NCBI GenBank assembly: GCA_030015575.1
Contig: JASDDO010000008.1
Span: forward strand, 82,499,965 to 82,563,964
Length of the DNA: 64,000 bases
Source: Agapanthus africanus
Taxonomy: Eukaryota > Streptophyta > Magnoliopsida > Asparagales > Amaryllidaceae
Direction of reading: 5' to 3'
Positions 45,440-56,202 of this stretch are shown one piece after another (positions within the stretch are counted from its first letter, which is position 1; every line of letters starts with the position of its first letter). The notes below the pieces were generated by a model. That model had not been told where the DNA came from, searched no databases, and saw nothing but the letters and a program-made list of their open reading frames with translations. The translations under genes were made by a program, and so were the position numbers.

Positions 45440-46165
45440 AATGAACGAATCCTTCTTGAGGCATTGTATACTAGGTCATATCAATGCGACCCGATTGGCT
45501 TAAGTTACATTTTAGATGCATATTTAAATCAGTTTGAATTTACATCTTGTGAAACTTGCCAGTCATGTCACAAAGATTAGATGACCATAGCTCCGTTTAC
45601 AGGAAACATAGAAAGAGTTAATGAACTCTTGGGACTGATACATGATGATGTATGTAAGGTCTCCTGTCTACACATGCCAGGACTGGTTCTTTATACTTCA
45701 TTACGTTCTCTGATGATCTCTCAAGATTCAGTCATATGTTCCTGTTGAAACATGAGTCCGAACCTTTTGAGATATTCACAAAATATAAGCGAGAAGTAGA
45801 GAACCAAAATACGGGTATAAGTATTATGTCCTATGATAAGATCAGGGAGGAGAATACTTGTGCATGGAATCCTTGGACTATTCTAAAGGAAAATGAGATT
45901 CTCTCTCAGTATTACTCCTCTGAATACACCACAACACAACGGTGTATCGGGACGGAGCAATCGCACAATATTAGATATGGCGTGCTCTATGATGAGTATT
46001 ACTGAGTTACCTATTTCCTTAAGGGGTTGTGCACTTGAGAAGTTGCATACCTATTGAATAGGGTTCGATTCAAATCTGTGCCTACCACTCCATATAAGAT
46101 ATGGTATGGGAAGAACCCATCTCTTAAGCAAGTTAAGATTTGGGATTGTCCGGCCTATGTCAAAA
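45440..46165 (+). pseudogene. Copia integrase remnant
   Basis: Pieces in different frames match the copia order: an H-x3-LGHIN-like GAG-pre-integrase motif (about 45460), CETCQSC, APFTGNIERV, LLGLIHDDVC (about 45630), a TPQHNGVS-like segment ahead of NRTILDM (about 45925-45990), and VPTTPYKIWYGKNPSLKQVKIWDCPAYV at 46078-46163. Many stops and frameshifts separate them, and the first catalytic Asp region is eroded. Confidence 0.8.
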
Positions 46166-46269
46166 GCAAAATCCGGACAAGATCGAGACAAGGTCAGTTC
46201 TGTAGAACTGGAAAGGTTCCAGCTATACAAAATTGCAGCTGATGATTTGACAGAACCAAAGGATTCAAT

Positions 46270-47060
46270 AGTCCCCGACGAACCTCAGCCTCTCCGCCGA
46301 TCTGGTAGGGTTCCTCACCTGCCTGAGAGATACATCGGTTTCTCGATGACAGTGGGAGCGAGGATTGCATCATGAGATGATGACCCAACTAGATTCGAGC
46401 AGGTCATCGAGAATAGGGACTCTGTAAGAATGGCTGGATGCTTAGCGATCTGAGATGGAATCCATATACACCAACAAAGTATGGACTTTGGTTGCAATAT
46501 CTGAAGGGTTAAATCCCCATCAGGAGCAAGTATATCTTGAGAAGATTACTTGGTATAGATGGAAAAGTTGAGACTTTCAAAGCTAGACTTGTTAAAGGTT
46601 TTCGTCATCGACCAAGCGTGGAAAATGATGAAACCTTTTCCAGTAGCTGTGCTTAAGTCCATCCAGATCCTACTTGCCACTGCTACATACCATGACTACG
46701 ATATCTGGTGGTTGGGTGCCATGACTGCTTTTCTAAAATGATAATTTAGAAGAGAACGTCTATAAGAACACAGCCAGAGGGCTTCGTAAACAGTTGGAGC
46801 AGCGGAAACGTGTGCAAGTTACTTTACAGGATAAAGCAGGCATCGCGGAGTTGGAACATCTGTTTTGATGTGGTAGTCAAAGAGTTTGACTTCATCAAAA
46901 TGGTAGATGAACCTTGTATGTACAAAAAGGTAGTATGGAGTATGGTAATGATCCTCGTAGAGTACGTGGATGACATACTCTTGATAGGAAAGGAGTTTCC
47001 TATGCTACGATCGATCGATCTCGTCTTATCACATAGATTCTCCATATAGGATCAATGTGA
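46270..47060 (+). pseudogene. Copia reverse transcriptase remnant
   Basis: RRSGRVPHLPERY (46291) is the linker typical before copia RT. RT fragments follow: KVETFKARLVKGF (about 46565-46605), LKSIQILLATATYHDYDIW (46650-46710), CKLLYRIKQASRSWN (46813-46857), VDEPCMYKKV and the catalytic YVDD at 46963-46974 followed by ILLIG. The box itself is intact, but the frame changes several times. The subfamily is probably Tork/Angela-like; this is uncertain. Confidence 0.85.
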
Positions 47061-47616
47061 TACCTCCTAAATCCTGAGATTTGGGTCTATGAGATAGATC
47101 TAAATGGATGTTAGGATTCTCACTAATTGTAGTGAGATGGTATCAGTTGATCCTGGGGAGAATCACTGGAAAGGTTCCAGGGTGATAAGGACGACTGAAT
47201 GTCAGTCGCAGGCATTGTCTTTACCCTCAGTGGAGGGACGGTATGTTGGAAGAGTTCCAAGCTATATACCGTGGCAAACTAGACGATAAAGGCTGGTAAC
47301 ATCGCTATTAAAGATACTACTAAAGAGGCAGTTTGGGTGTATATTGGTTCATAAGATGAACTAGGTTCCTACCATTGTATGGCAATGGAACTGTGGCTTT
47401 GGCCCAGGAACCCTGGTCCCATCAGTGACCCAGACATATTCTGAGGCAGCATCACCTGATCATGGAGATAGATGATCTCCAGGGTGATCGAGGTTAGGAG
47501 AGTAGGCTCAGAGAACAACACGGCGGATCCACTCACAAAAGCTTTTTCCCAGAGAGAGACTTATATGGGATGGTTGAGTATGTGATACTGCAACCACTGC
47601 TACAGATGGCCCTAGT
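47061..47616 (+). pseudogene. Copia RNase H remnant
   Basis: Only fragments survive: KEAVWVYIGS near 47320-47360 and NNTADPLTKAFSQRE at 47515-47560, the characteristic end of copia RNase H. It ends just before the polypurine tract. Confidence 0.7.
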
Positions 47617-47629
47617 GCAAGTAGGAGAT
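47617..47629 (+). other. Copia polypurine tract
   Basis: GCAAGTAGGAGAT abuts the 3' LTR start at 47630. It primes plus-strand DNA synthesis in this class. Confidence 0.8.
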
Positions 47630-49833
47630 TGTTAGTTATATGTATGCCCTAGAGGCCATTACTGTACATTGGATGTATATTGTAGTGGATGCTGGGACAT
47701 ATATAGGTAGGACTTTCTTGCTCGACATGATAGTATGCTATCTGGTTACTCTTTATCTTAACATGTATACTTTCTGTCTCTCTGTTATGTGTTGATAAAG
47801 CCCTTAGGATGTGTACTCGACTTCCAGGACTATGATGCAGATCATACTAGTGGGGCCTGGGTAGTCAATGAGTACATCCTTCAATGTTCCTAGTCGTGGG
47901 AATATCGAGACGGGGGATCGATATTCCAGAGTAGACTAGCGTATATCTTCTCGACCCATGTGATGGGCGATGGATGATCCCATATCCATTGGTGTTTGAT
48001 ATCAGAGATGGTATGCGGATGCTCAGTGGAGACTGGATACACTGAACGGACTCGCCGAGAACTCCCAGATGGTATTATACCTCACGTCAGATGGCAGTTC
48101 TCTGGTGACACTGGTGCAGCTTAGTCTGTTGACCCGAGATCGTCATAGAGTCTTGTGTGTCTCCCACTGTGCTTTGATTTCCACCCTACCACGGCTCTAC
48201 CGAGTCGTGCAAACAGGTGGTTTTTAGGTACAGTTCCGATTCGCATGGAGGCAGTGAGCGATAGGAGGGGATTCGTCTCGCCCGGTATTGGGGGTTGATG
48301 TTGTGCTATGCACGACTGGCCATAACAGGAAATCCCTGGCCAGTGTTGCAGTGATCTACTGGTAAGTGTTATCAGTAGTTTCACACATGTTATAGACCTC
48401 ACGTAGGCATGACTTATCGAGCTACTGGGGTCTGACGTTTACCACCCCTAGGCGAGATATGCGACATATCAGACGAACAGACCGGACTGTACGGTAAGTG
48501 TTACTGATTGGATTCACAGGAGTGTGGGAGGGCTTGCTCGTCGATCTTCTGATTTCTCAATACCCGGATGGCCGTTACGTTTAGCAGACCGCTTGCGGCT
48601 TGTGGGTGTTTGATATGATCATCATCTGCTGCCGGCGTATTGACGAGTCTTTAGAGTCCTACACAGAGGTTTCCTGGCTCAAGCGAAACGAAATAGGAGC
48701 GCATATGAGATATGTGCGGGACCGAGAGTAATGCGTGTATGTGATACCGTATTCCAATTCTCGCGATGAATGTATCGATTGGTTGTATGCGATATAACCT
48801 AGTTATCGAATCAAAGATTGATTCGATAAGCCGATACATTGGATACTAGTCGGTTATATGCGACATGACTGGATCATTGAATCAAGTGTTGATTTAATGA
48901 TTTAATATATAATTATATATTTGATATATTACTTTGCATTAACTAGTATTAGTTCACTTTAAATGGATTTTCACACTTGAAATGCACATTGTATATGTGA
49001 TATACTTTTGTGCACTTGTTTGTATCATGTTTGATGATACAAGCTCACTTGGGTTTGTGTAAAGAATTAAACCATGGTTATATGAATGGTTAGGGTTTTG
49101 ATTATTTACTTACTTATTTATTTATTTATTTATTTTGGAAAAGAAAATGATATGGTGGCTTTCTTTATTTGCTTGTTGAAGCTTCATGAAGCTTTGAACA
49201 AGTCCATCATATTTGTCTCATGCTTAACTCAAACCATTCCAACTAACCATAGTCTATTCTCTACACCTAATCATGGTTGCCATATGATAAGTATTATTTA
49301 TTTTCTATTTTGAAAATAACTTAAAAAATTATCTTCTTCTTTTCTCTTTCTTCAACATGAAGAAAGCTTGCCTCCATCAATGGCAACTAGTGAAAAAGAG
49401 TGAGAAATCCAATTCTAAAGTGAACCCACTTCCTATTTCTTCATCCTCTACCTCTTGCCAAGTAGTATAGGGTGTTTTCTTCACAAGTTTCAGGACTTGG
49501 TGAAGTGGGAGCTTGATCTAGTGTTGTCTCGACGTAGATCATCTTCGTCATCGAAGACGACCTAGCCCTCCCATTTCTCCGATGAAGCCGATGCTAGAGC
49601 CCGGGATCCGATGATCACAGCGAGGAGACTTCATTACGGAGCTATGGAGGTGGAGGACCGGATCTACAAAGGTTGTATTTCCGTTCACTTATTAGTAAAG
49701 TTGTTTACTAGTTGTCGCATCACCTATAAATCTAGTTAACGATCCGTATTAGGCTTTCTCGGCACTTGTAAAATTTTAAATTGGCATGGTTGATACCTTG
49801 TGAGACCTATAGTGTGTGCCTAGGAACCCTACA
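47630..49833 (+). repeat. Copia 3' LTR
   Basis: It is 2204 bp and collinear with the 5' LTR. It is followed by the TSD CCTTT and then by the second piece of the inverted solo LTR. Confidence 0.95.
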
Positions 49834-51051
49834 CCTTTTAATTGGGCTCTGCCCTTTTTTAATAATGCGGAGCATTTAATGGTCTGACAGTGCGCCATGT
49901 GGCCTGTCTGGCGCTTTGCGCCAATTAAAGAGCGCAAGACGCCAGCGCATGTGTAGGTGACACGTGTCACGATCTGGTGAGCGCAAGTCTGTTAGCGCAG
50001 TGCGCTGTGCTAGTGCGCTGCTGACACGTGGCGCGCTCTGGTGCAGTGCGCCAAACTAAGAGCGCAGCGCTCTATTTTTAGGAGCGCAAGGCGCAGATTA
50101 ACACGTGGCGCTCTCTGGTGACTTACGCCAGTCCAAGGAGTGCAACAGCGCCAATCAGGAGTGCAAGGCACTGTACAATAGCGCAGAGCGTATCTTGATC
50201 AAATTTAGATCAAAGAAACAAGTTTTTTCTTGTTGTGAAGAGCTTCTACCTCAAAATTCAAGAACCAATGGTTCATCAAAAGGCAGTGCCTTTATATAGA
50301 TCAAAAGATCTAGGGATGAAGTAAATTACTTCTTTTATTTTTTTATGATTGGATCATTTTTTTTTGATCTTTTTTCTTTTTTGTGATGAAGATCTTGATT
50401 TTGTTCTTAGATCTTTGATCTTTTTAGAAGAAATTCTTCTTTTTTCAAAAGTTTACCTTTTTTTCTCTTTGATTTTTTTCTCAAAGTTTTTTTTTGGAGG
50501 AGCTATGTATATCTGAGACTTGGAGTGTAGGGGCCTTTATATAGGGCCAATTAGTTTGTTAGGTTAGTTATAGAGATCTTTCTCTGATTGATCTGGGGAT
50601 ATTTCCCAACCGTTGGATCTTTGATCCTAAGGTCTCTGTTTTACAGAAGATAATCTTCTTGTTTTAATAAGATTAAAAAGATCTTTCTAGAATTTTAATT
50701 CTAATTAATTAAATAATTTATTATTTAAGTTTTAGTGCTGGCACAGTTGGCGCAAGTGCACCTGTGCTTGACACGTGTCGCGCAGCGCAGAGCACAGCGC
50801 AGCTGCGCTGACACGTGTCGCGCAGCGCAGAGCGCAAGTTATCTGAAGCGTTGCTTCCTTTATTTTTAAAATTTAAATTTTAAAACAGAGCCTTGCTCTG
50901 ATTGGGGTGCGCTGCTTTGGGCGCAGCGCCCTTTGTGCTGGCGTGTCTGCTTTTGACACGTGGCGCTCTGCGCAGCGCAAGGGATCTGAAACATTGCTTC
51001 ACCTTTTGAATTTGAAATTCAAACAGAGCTTTGCTCTGATTGGAGGAAATA

Positions 51052-51395
51052 GAGTTCATGATAAACTGTTATCTACCATCTATGTGCCACACTTACCAAA
51101 GCTACATGCCACTGAAATGGAGAAGTTACTCATGAGCATATAAACTACTTCACGCCAGAGTAAAACATAAAGAAATAGAAGGGTGCAGCTTATGGAGCTG
51201 AGGGTTTAGAACTATATCCCTTAAGAGTCGAGATTTGAGTCAATGATAAATGACGACGTTTGTGTCCGCTCGTTATCTTCTCAGATCAAGATTCTGAAAA
51301 TTATATACCAACCTGAAACTGGTCATACACTATGAATTACTCTGCACTACTTCGCCCACATATATACTTATGTGGACAAAGTAGTGGGGGGCATT
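51052..51395 (+). other. E2 3' end with polypurine tract
   Basis: After the TSD GAGTT, the E2 3' region continues for 340 bp. A stretch at 51215-51290 resembles the sequence just after E1 integrase (21275-21345). It ends with an inverted repeat (CTACTT, CCACATA / TATGTGG, AAAGTAG at about 51346-51384) and GTAGTGGGGGGCAT, a strong polypurine tract directly before the LTR at 51396. No gene is seen. Confidence 0.7.
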
Positions 51396-52020
51396 TGTTC
51401 CCGCTAAAAAAAATTTCTGCGCAAAAGAGCCCAAGGTATCAAATGGAAGCGATACGTTTAAGAAAATGTGAACCAGTATTTTCCGGGATGTATTTTGACA
51501 AACTCCCAAATGTGAAACAGCTAAATTCTGATATCATCTAAAATGTCTTTAAAAATCCTTCGATTTGATATATTATGGGCCTCATAATTCATCCGGGATC
51601 AAAAGTTATGAGGCATCACGTACCCACACGTGACCAGGCATCACGTGCAGACACGTGACCATTTACAGGAAAAGCCTGTAGGCACTGAATAAAATAAATA
51701 ATTGGAAATAATTAATCAGTGGGGTCACGTGCCAACACGTGATAGGCTCTTAAACCCTCTGAAACAATAGAATTAAATTCTAATTAAATAATTAATCAGT
51801 GGGGTCACGTGCCAACACGTGATGGGTTCCGGAGCTCTCTAAACCAATAGAATTAATTTCTAATTAATTGCTTAATCAGTGAGGTCATGTGCTAACATGT
51901 GATAGACTCTTAAACCTTCTGAACTAATAGAATTAAATTCTAATTAAGGGAAATCAAAATCCCTAATATTTCTCTAGATCTTTCCAAACAAAAAGATTAC
52001 GCTCTGTAAAGTGGAGCACT
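51396..52020 (+). mobile_element. Fragment of E2 3' LTR (CACGTG type)
   Basis: It is collinear with LTR2 from its first base to about 26165 (GTGGAGCAC), with two instead of three CACGTG pairs in the first cluster. It stops abruptly where the E3 LTR begins at 52021. The remaining 2.7 kb of this LTR should lie beyond E3, outside the window. Confidence 0.85.
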
Positions 52021-54514
52021 TGTTTCCCCCAATCAGAGCAAACCTCTGTTTTGAAATTCAAAATTCAAAAATTGAAGCAACGCTTCAGATCCAGCTCTAG
52101 GTGCGCTGTGCGCCACGTGTCAAACACGTATGCGCTAGCGCCAGGTGCGCTGCGCCCTAGGCAGCGCACCCCCAATCAGAGCAAAGCTCTGTTTTCAAAT
52201 TTCAAAACTTAAAAGTTGAAGCAACGCTTCAGATCCAGCGCTCTGCGCTGCACGCCACGTGTCATATACGGGTGCGCTAGCGCAGTTGTGCTGCGCGCCG
52301 CGTGTCGAACGTAGGTGCGCTAGCGCAAGGTGCGCCAGCGCTGGAATTAAAAATTCCCCACGGTTAGATCAAAAGATCTAATAATAATAAGTTGTTAATC
52401 AGAATTAAAATTCTGTTATGGAAAGATCTTTCCAATCTTATTAAAACAAAAAGATCACCTTCTGCAAAATAGAAGCCTTAGGATCAAAGATCCAACGGTG
52501 GGAAATATCCCCAAATCAATCAGAGAAAGATCTCTTTAACTAATTCAACAAATCAGCTTGCCCTATATAAAGGCCCAAAGACTTCAAGTCTGATATAGAG
52601 AAACCTCCCTAAACACTTTGAGAAAACTCAAAGAGAGAAAAGCATGTTTCTAGCAAAAATAAGATCATTTTTTCAAGGTAAAGAACATAATTTTTGAACA
52701 CAGAGATGAAATCATCTCATGAAAAGAAGGATTCACTTCTTTAAAAGATCATAGATCTATAAAAGACCAAGATCTTTGATAAAAAAAAAAGAGATCAACA
52801 GATCTCATCATAAAAAAAACCAAAAAGAAATATTTACTTCATTCACAGATCCTTGATCTACAAAGGCAGAGCCCCTTTATAAACAAGAACTTTTGTTCTT
52901 GAATCTTGAGGCAACCCTCCTTTAAAAAAGGACATAAACTTGTTCTCTAATTATAAATTTGATCAAATGCGCTTTGCGCTATTGGAAAGTGGCTTGCACT
53001 CATGAACTGCGCCTCTGCGCTCCTTGGACCGGTGCTCAGCGCCAAAACATGCCATGTGTCAACCACAGACACAGCTTGTGCTTTGCGCTTCTGAAACAGC
53101 GCACTGCGCTCATTGGCTGGCGCTCAGCGCCAAGCGCGCCACGTGTCACTCACTGGTGCGCCACTAAACTAAGCGCAAAGTGCTCATAAATTGAAAGCTC
53201 AACGCGCTAATAAACTGGCGCTTAGCGCTAAGCGCAACACGTGTCATTTTCGTGTGCGCTATTTGGCAGAAGCGCAACGCGCTCTTTAATTGGCGCAAAG
53301 CGCCTGGCGCGCCACGTGGCACATTGTCAGAACACACATTGTTCTGATGAATGCTATGCATTCAATACAAGACAAAAGATGTCAGAACTCAATGCTTAGC
53401 ATTATTAAAAGGGCCAAGCCCAAATAAAGGTTCAATAGCCAGAGTAATAAAATGTTAAACATTTTAATTGGACTTAGCCCAATATTGGTCGTAAGTCCTC
53501 AACTTATATCAAACTGAGCCCATCTGCTCACAAATATTTCAACAAATCTTAGTCCTAAACTGGGCTATAGATTTTCCAATCAATCTACATCCGGTTCGAG
53601 GGTACATCTCTTTACTCCTCTGATATCTGTCATTGTAATCCTTCAACGTCTTCAGAGAGGTAAAGGGTCCCGACAACTACACATTTCTACGGACTGTGGG
53701 GTCCTTAAACTCATGGACTACGATGTCCTTAAACCTTATAGACTACGATGTCTCTAAACCAGACTGTGGGGTCCTTAAACTCATGGACTACGATGTCCTT
53801 AAACCTTATAGACTACGACATCTCTAAACCGGACTGTGGGGTCTTTAAACTCATGGACTACGATGTCCTTAACCTGGACCGAGATGTCCTTAAACTAACA
53901 ATGGACCGTAATGTCCTTAAACTAATCGACCGTAATGTCCCTAAACTAAACAATAGAGTCCAATTGCTCTCTTGTTGGATCTAAACGATCCCGTTAAGTT
54001 GATCTTAGTCTAGAAATTAGACTAACGTATCCTTAACAAACGTTTAAGTTGATCTTAGTCTCAAACGAGACTAACGTATCCTTAAACCAAATCCCCAAAC
54101 CCAAATCTAAGAAGGTACGGATTTGGACTAATCCACGTCCTACGGGCGACAACATAAATTAGTCTCCGTATACAATCCACGGGCAACCATAAACAAAACA
54201 AACACCCACGACATGAAGTGACCATCTGGAGAAGGAGAAAGTTGTTACCGCGATGCGGTAGCATAATTAACTGCAGGGGCTTACGCCTGTAGGGTAGAGC
54301 GTCCCCACAATCAAAAACCCCTCAAACGAGGGGGAATCTGACGAAGTCTGCTACATCGGCCACATCCGTTTATACCTTCGATACAAAGTGCCATAAATCA
54401 ACTTGGCATCTTCGGAGTGGTGGGCGGATAGCACCAATTTGCATCTGCCCTCGAAATTCAGGCCCTGACGTCCCAATGTCTCGACGTCCCGGTCGCGTCT
54501 TTCGGCGGGGAACA
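52021..54514 (+). mobile_element. E3 5' LTR (GCGC type)
   Basis: It is 2494 bp, from TGTTTCCCCC to GGGGAACA. The 5' half is packed with GCGC-containing words and ACACGTGTC palindromes (52075-52330 and 52965-53325). The last 1.1 kb is homologous to LTR1 and LTR2, including the GGAC/GTCC repeats at 53695-53945. TATA-like TATATAAA is at 52564-52571. The match of its first base to the end of the inverted solo LTR (51051) defines the left border. Confidence 0.88.
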
Positions 54515-54519
54515 GATTC

Positions 54520-54538
54520 TGGCATGCCTGGTGGGACC
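54520..54538 (+). other. Primer binding site of E3
   Basis: TGGCATGCCTGGTGGGACC lies five bases after the LTR end, matching the E1 and E2 sites in position. Confidence 0.7.
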
Positions 54539-54663
54539 TTTTCCTCTTTCCACTCCACACTTCGTGTGTCGTGATCGCTAACGAATAGCGGTTTGATATG
54601 GTTGCCCTTGGGTTCGAGGTACTAAGATTTGGTTTCTTTCTTGGAGCAGAAAGCGAAACATCA

Positions 54664-56202
54664 ATGGCATCTACTTGCGAGAAGTGTTCTAACTGCAATT
54701 GTAACTCGCGCTCCTCCTCATCTGGAGGCATAGCCTATGGGCCCCAAGCGGCCTCCTTGTTCACGATGCCGGTAGACCAGGTGACTCAGGCCACCACCGG
54801 ATTGCTCTTTGGGACTATGCTCCCACCGATGAGCTTCAGCACCCCTGTACCAACACCAGAAGCTCCCAAGAAGTCGGTCTTTGATCGGCTTGCTACTACC
54901 GCGGCCCCTCTCAACAGATTGTCCTGCTCCAGCGCTTCAGTCTTCGCCAGATTGGGCCAAAGTCCATGTGGGCTCATGATGAAGCCTGCAATCCCAGAAA
55001 AGTTTGTTCCGAAGAGGATATCCATCCCTGCTCCTGAAGTCGTCAAGGCGGCTTCTCCTGCCAAAGGGTCGGTCTTTGCAAGACTGACTGTTCTAGCTCC
55101 CACTCCCACTCCTGCTCCAAAGTCTGTCTTTGACAGATTAAATCCTGCTACTCAACGGACCTCAGTCTTCAAGAGGCTGACGCCAGCAACAGCCCTTCTC
55201 CAAAGCAGGGGGCAAGACGAAGTCACCCCTCAAGCTGAAACCATCCCAACAGCTCGACACGCTCGACGTCGCCACTGGCGCCGAGTGAGGAAGGCTGGGG
55301 GCAACTCCCCCTCTAGGCTAACTCCGCCAGCCCCGACGGTGGAAGTCAATGCTGCTGCTCCAACTGGGAACAGCTTCGAACTGCTGAACAAGGTGCGCAG
55401 GAACTCTCCTACCGCCGTGCTGAAAAGATCTCCTCCTCCAGTGGAGAATGTTACAGAAATAAAGCTGGACCAGCCTCCTCAACGGCTGTCCTCCAAAGTT
55501 TACAAAGTCTGGCGATGGGTCCAGGAGTCGGTGATCGATCAGGACTATCTCCGCCGACAGAAGAAGCTAAAGGTTCAGAAGGAAGGGAACCGTCCTAGCA
55601 AGCCACAAAGGACGACAACCACCTGGGTGCTCGCTGCAACGACCCCCTCAATGTCAACTGCTCAACAAAAAAGGAGGCCAGAGAAAGCCCCTGTGACTAC
55701 AGCAGATCACAAAGACGCTGAGCCCAAACGTACCGAGTCTGGGGGCATAACGGTGCATACTGTTTACATGACTTCCGGAAAAGAGGAAAGCCGCGCTTCG
55801 ACGGGTCACCGACCGCTCACCCGATCAATATTAAGGGCTCAGGAACAGCAGCAGCAAAAGCTTCAGGAGATGCTGACTGCAATGGCCGCACTCACCGGGC
55901 CAAAAGAAAAGCCGGAGGCATCATCAGAGCAGCGTCATGAATAAGAAACCGATGCTGACTTCCTACGCAGAGTCCTCGAAAAGAAGGACAGAGAAGCAGC
56001 AGAACAAGCTGCCAACATAATACAAATGGCGCTTCTCTTCCAAGACATAGTAGGGATGATGTTACAGCCGGACCCTCCCGCTGAAGACCCTCCGATCATT
56101 GTTGAAGACGATAGAGGGGAGACATCTAATCTTCCTCCGGCTCTTTCAGCAGCTAAGGAGGAAACCATTTCCAAGGCCGCACTGGATGACTATATAGCTT
56201 AA
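54664..56202 (+). pseudogene. E3 gag N-terminal region with SVFxRL repeats
   Basis: I chose MASTCEKCSN at 54664 because E2 starts at the same place; an upstream in-frame ATG at 54598 exists. The protein is P-, A- and T-rich and basic, with five SVFxRL motifs (near 54874, 54937, 55069, 55124 and 55163). ARRRHWRRVRKAGGNSPS follows (about 55262-55315), then YKVWRWVQESVIDQDYLRRQ, the conserved GGITVHTVYM, TGHRPLTRS, and a glutamine-rich coiled segment. It is interrupted by TAA at 55942-55944 and 56200-56202. It is longer than a usual matrix region; function unknown. Confidence 0.8.

Larger units (their letters stand above)
39463..49833 (+). mobile_element. Complete Ty1/Copia element, 10.4 kb
   Basis: The LTRs lie at 39463-41667 and 47630-49833, start TGTTAGTTATATG and end ACCCTACA, with a perfect TSD CCTTT (39458-39462 and 49834-49838). 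A tRNA-Met PBS and a polypurine tract are present. By eye the LTRs differ at about 50 positions over 2.2 kb (near 97.6% identity). Despite this, the internal 6 kb holds only shattered integrase, RT and RNase H, plus a 3.5-kb 5' stretch without recognisable gag. It sits inside the inverted solo LTR. Confidence 0.95.
38428..51051 (-). mobile_element. Inverted solo LTR of the Tat family (GCGC type), interrupted
   Basis: Two pieces, 38428-39462 and 49839-51051 (2248 bp together), are the reverse complement of the E3 LTR (52021-54514). The minus-strand 3' end GGGGAACA lies at 38428. The 5' end TATTTCC lies at 51051, where TGTTTCC is expected (one G to A change). A perfect TSD GAGTT flanks it (38423-38427 and 51052-51056). 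The middle is filled by the copia element. No PBS or internal sequence adjoins either end, so it is a solo LTR. The minus-strand TATATAAA is at 50536-50543. Confidence 0.9.

Noticed and set aside
51396..54514. One chimeric LTR shared by E2 and E3
   Set aside because: The breakpoint coincides exactly with the terminal TG of the GCGC-type LTR, which fits insertion better than recombination inside an LTR.
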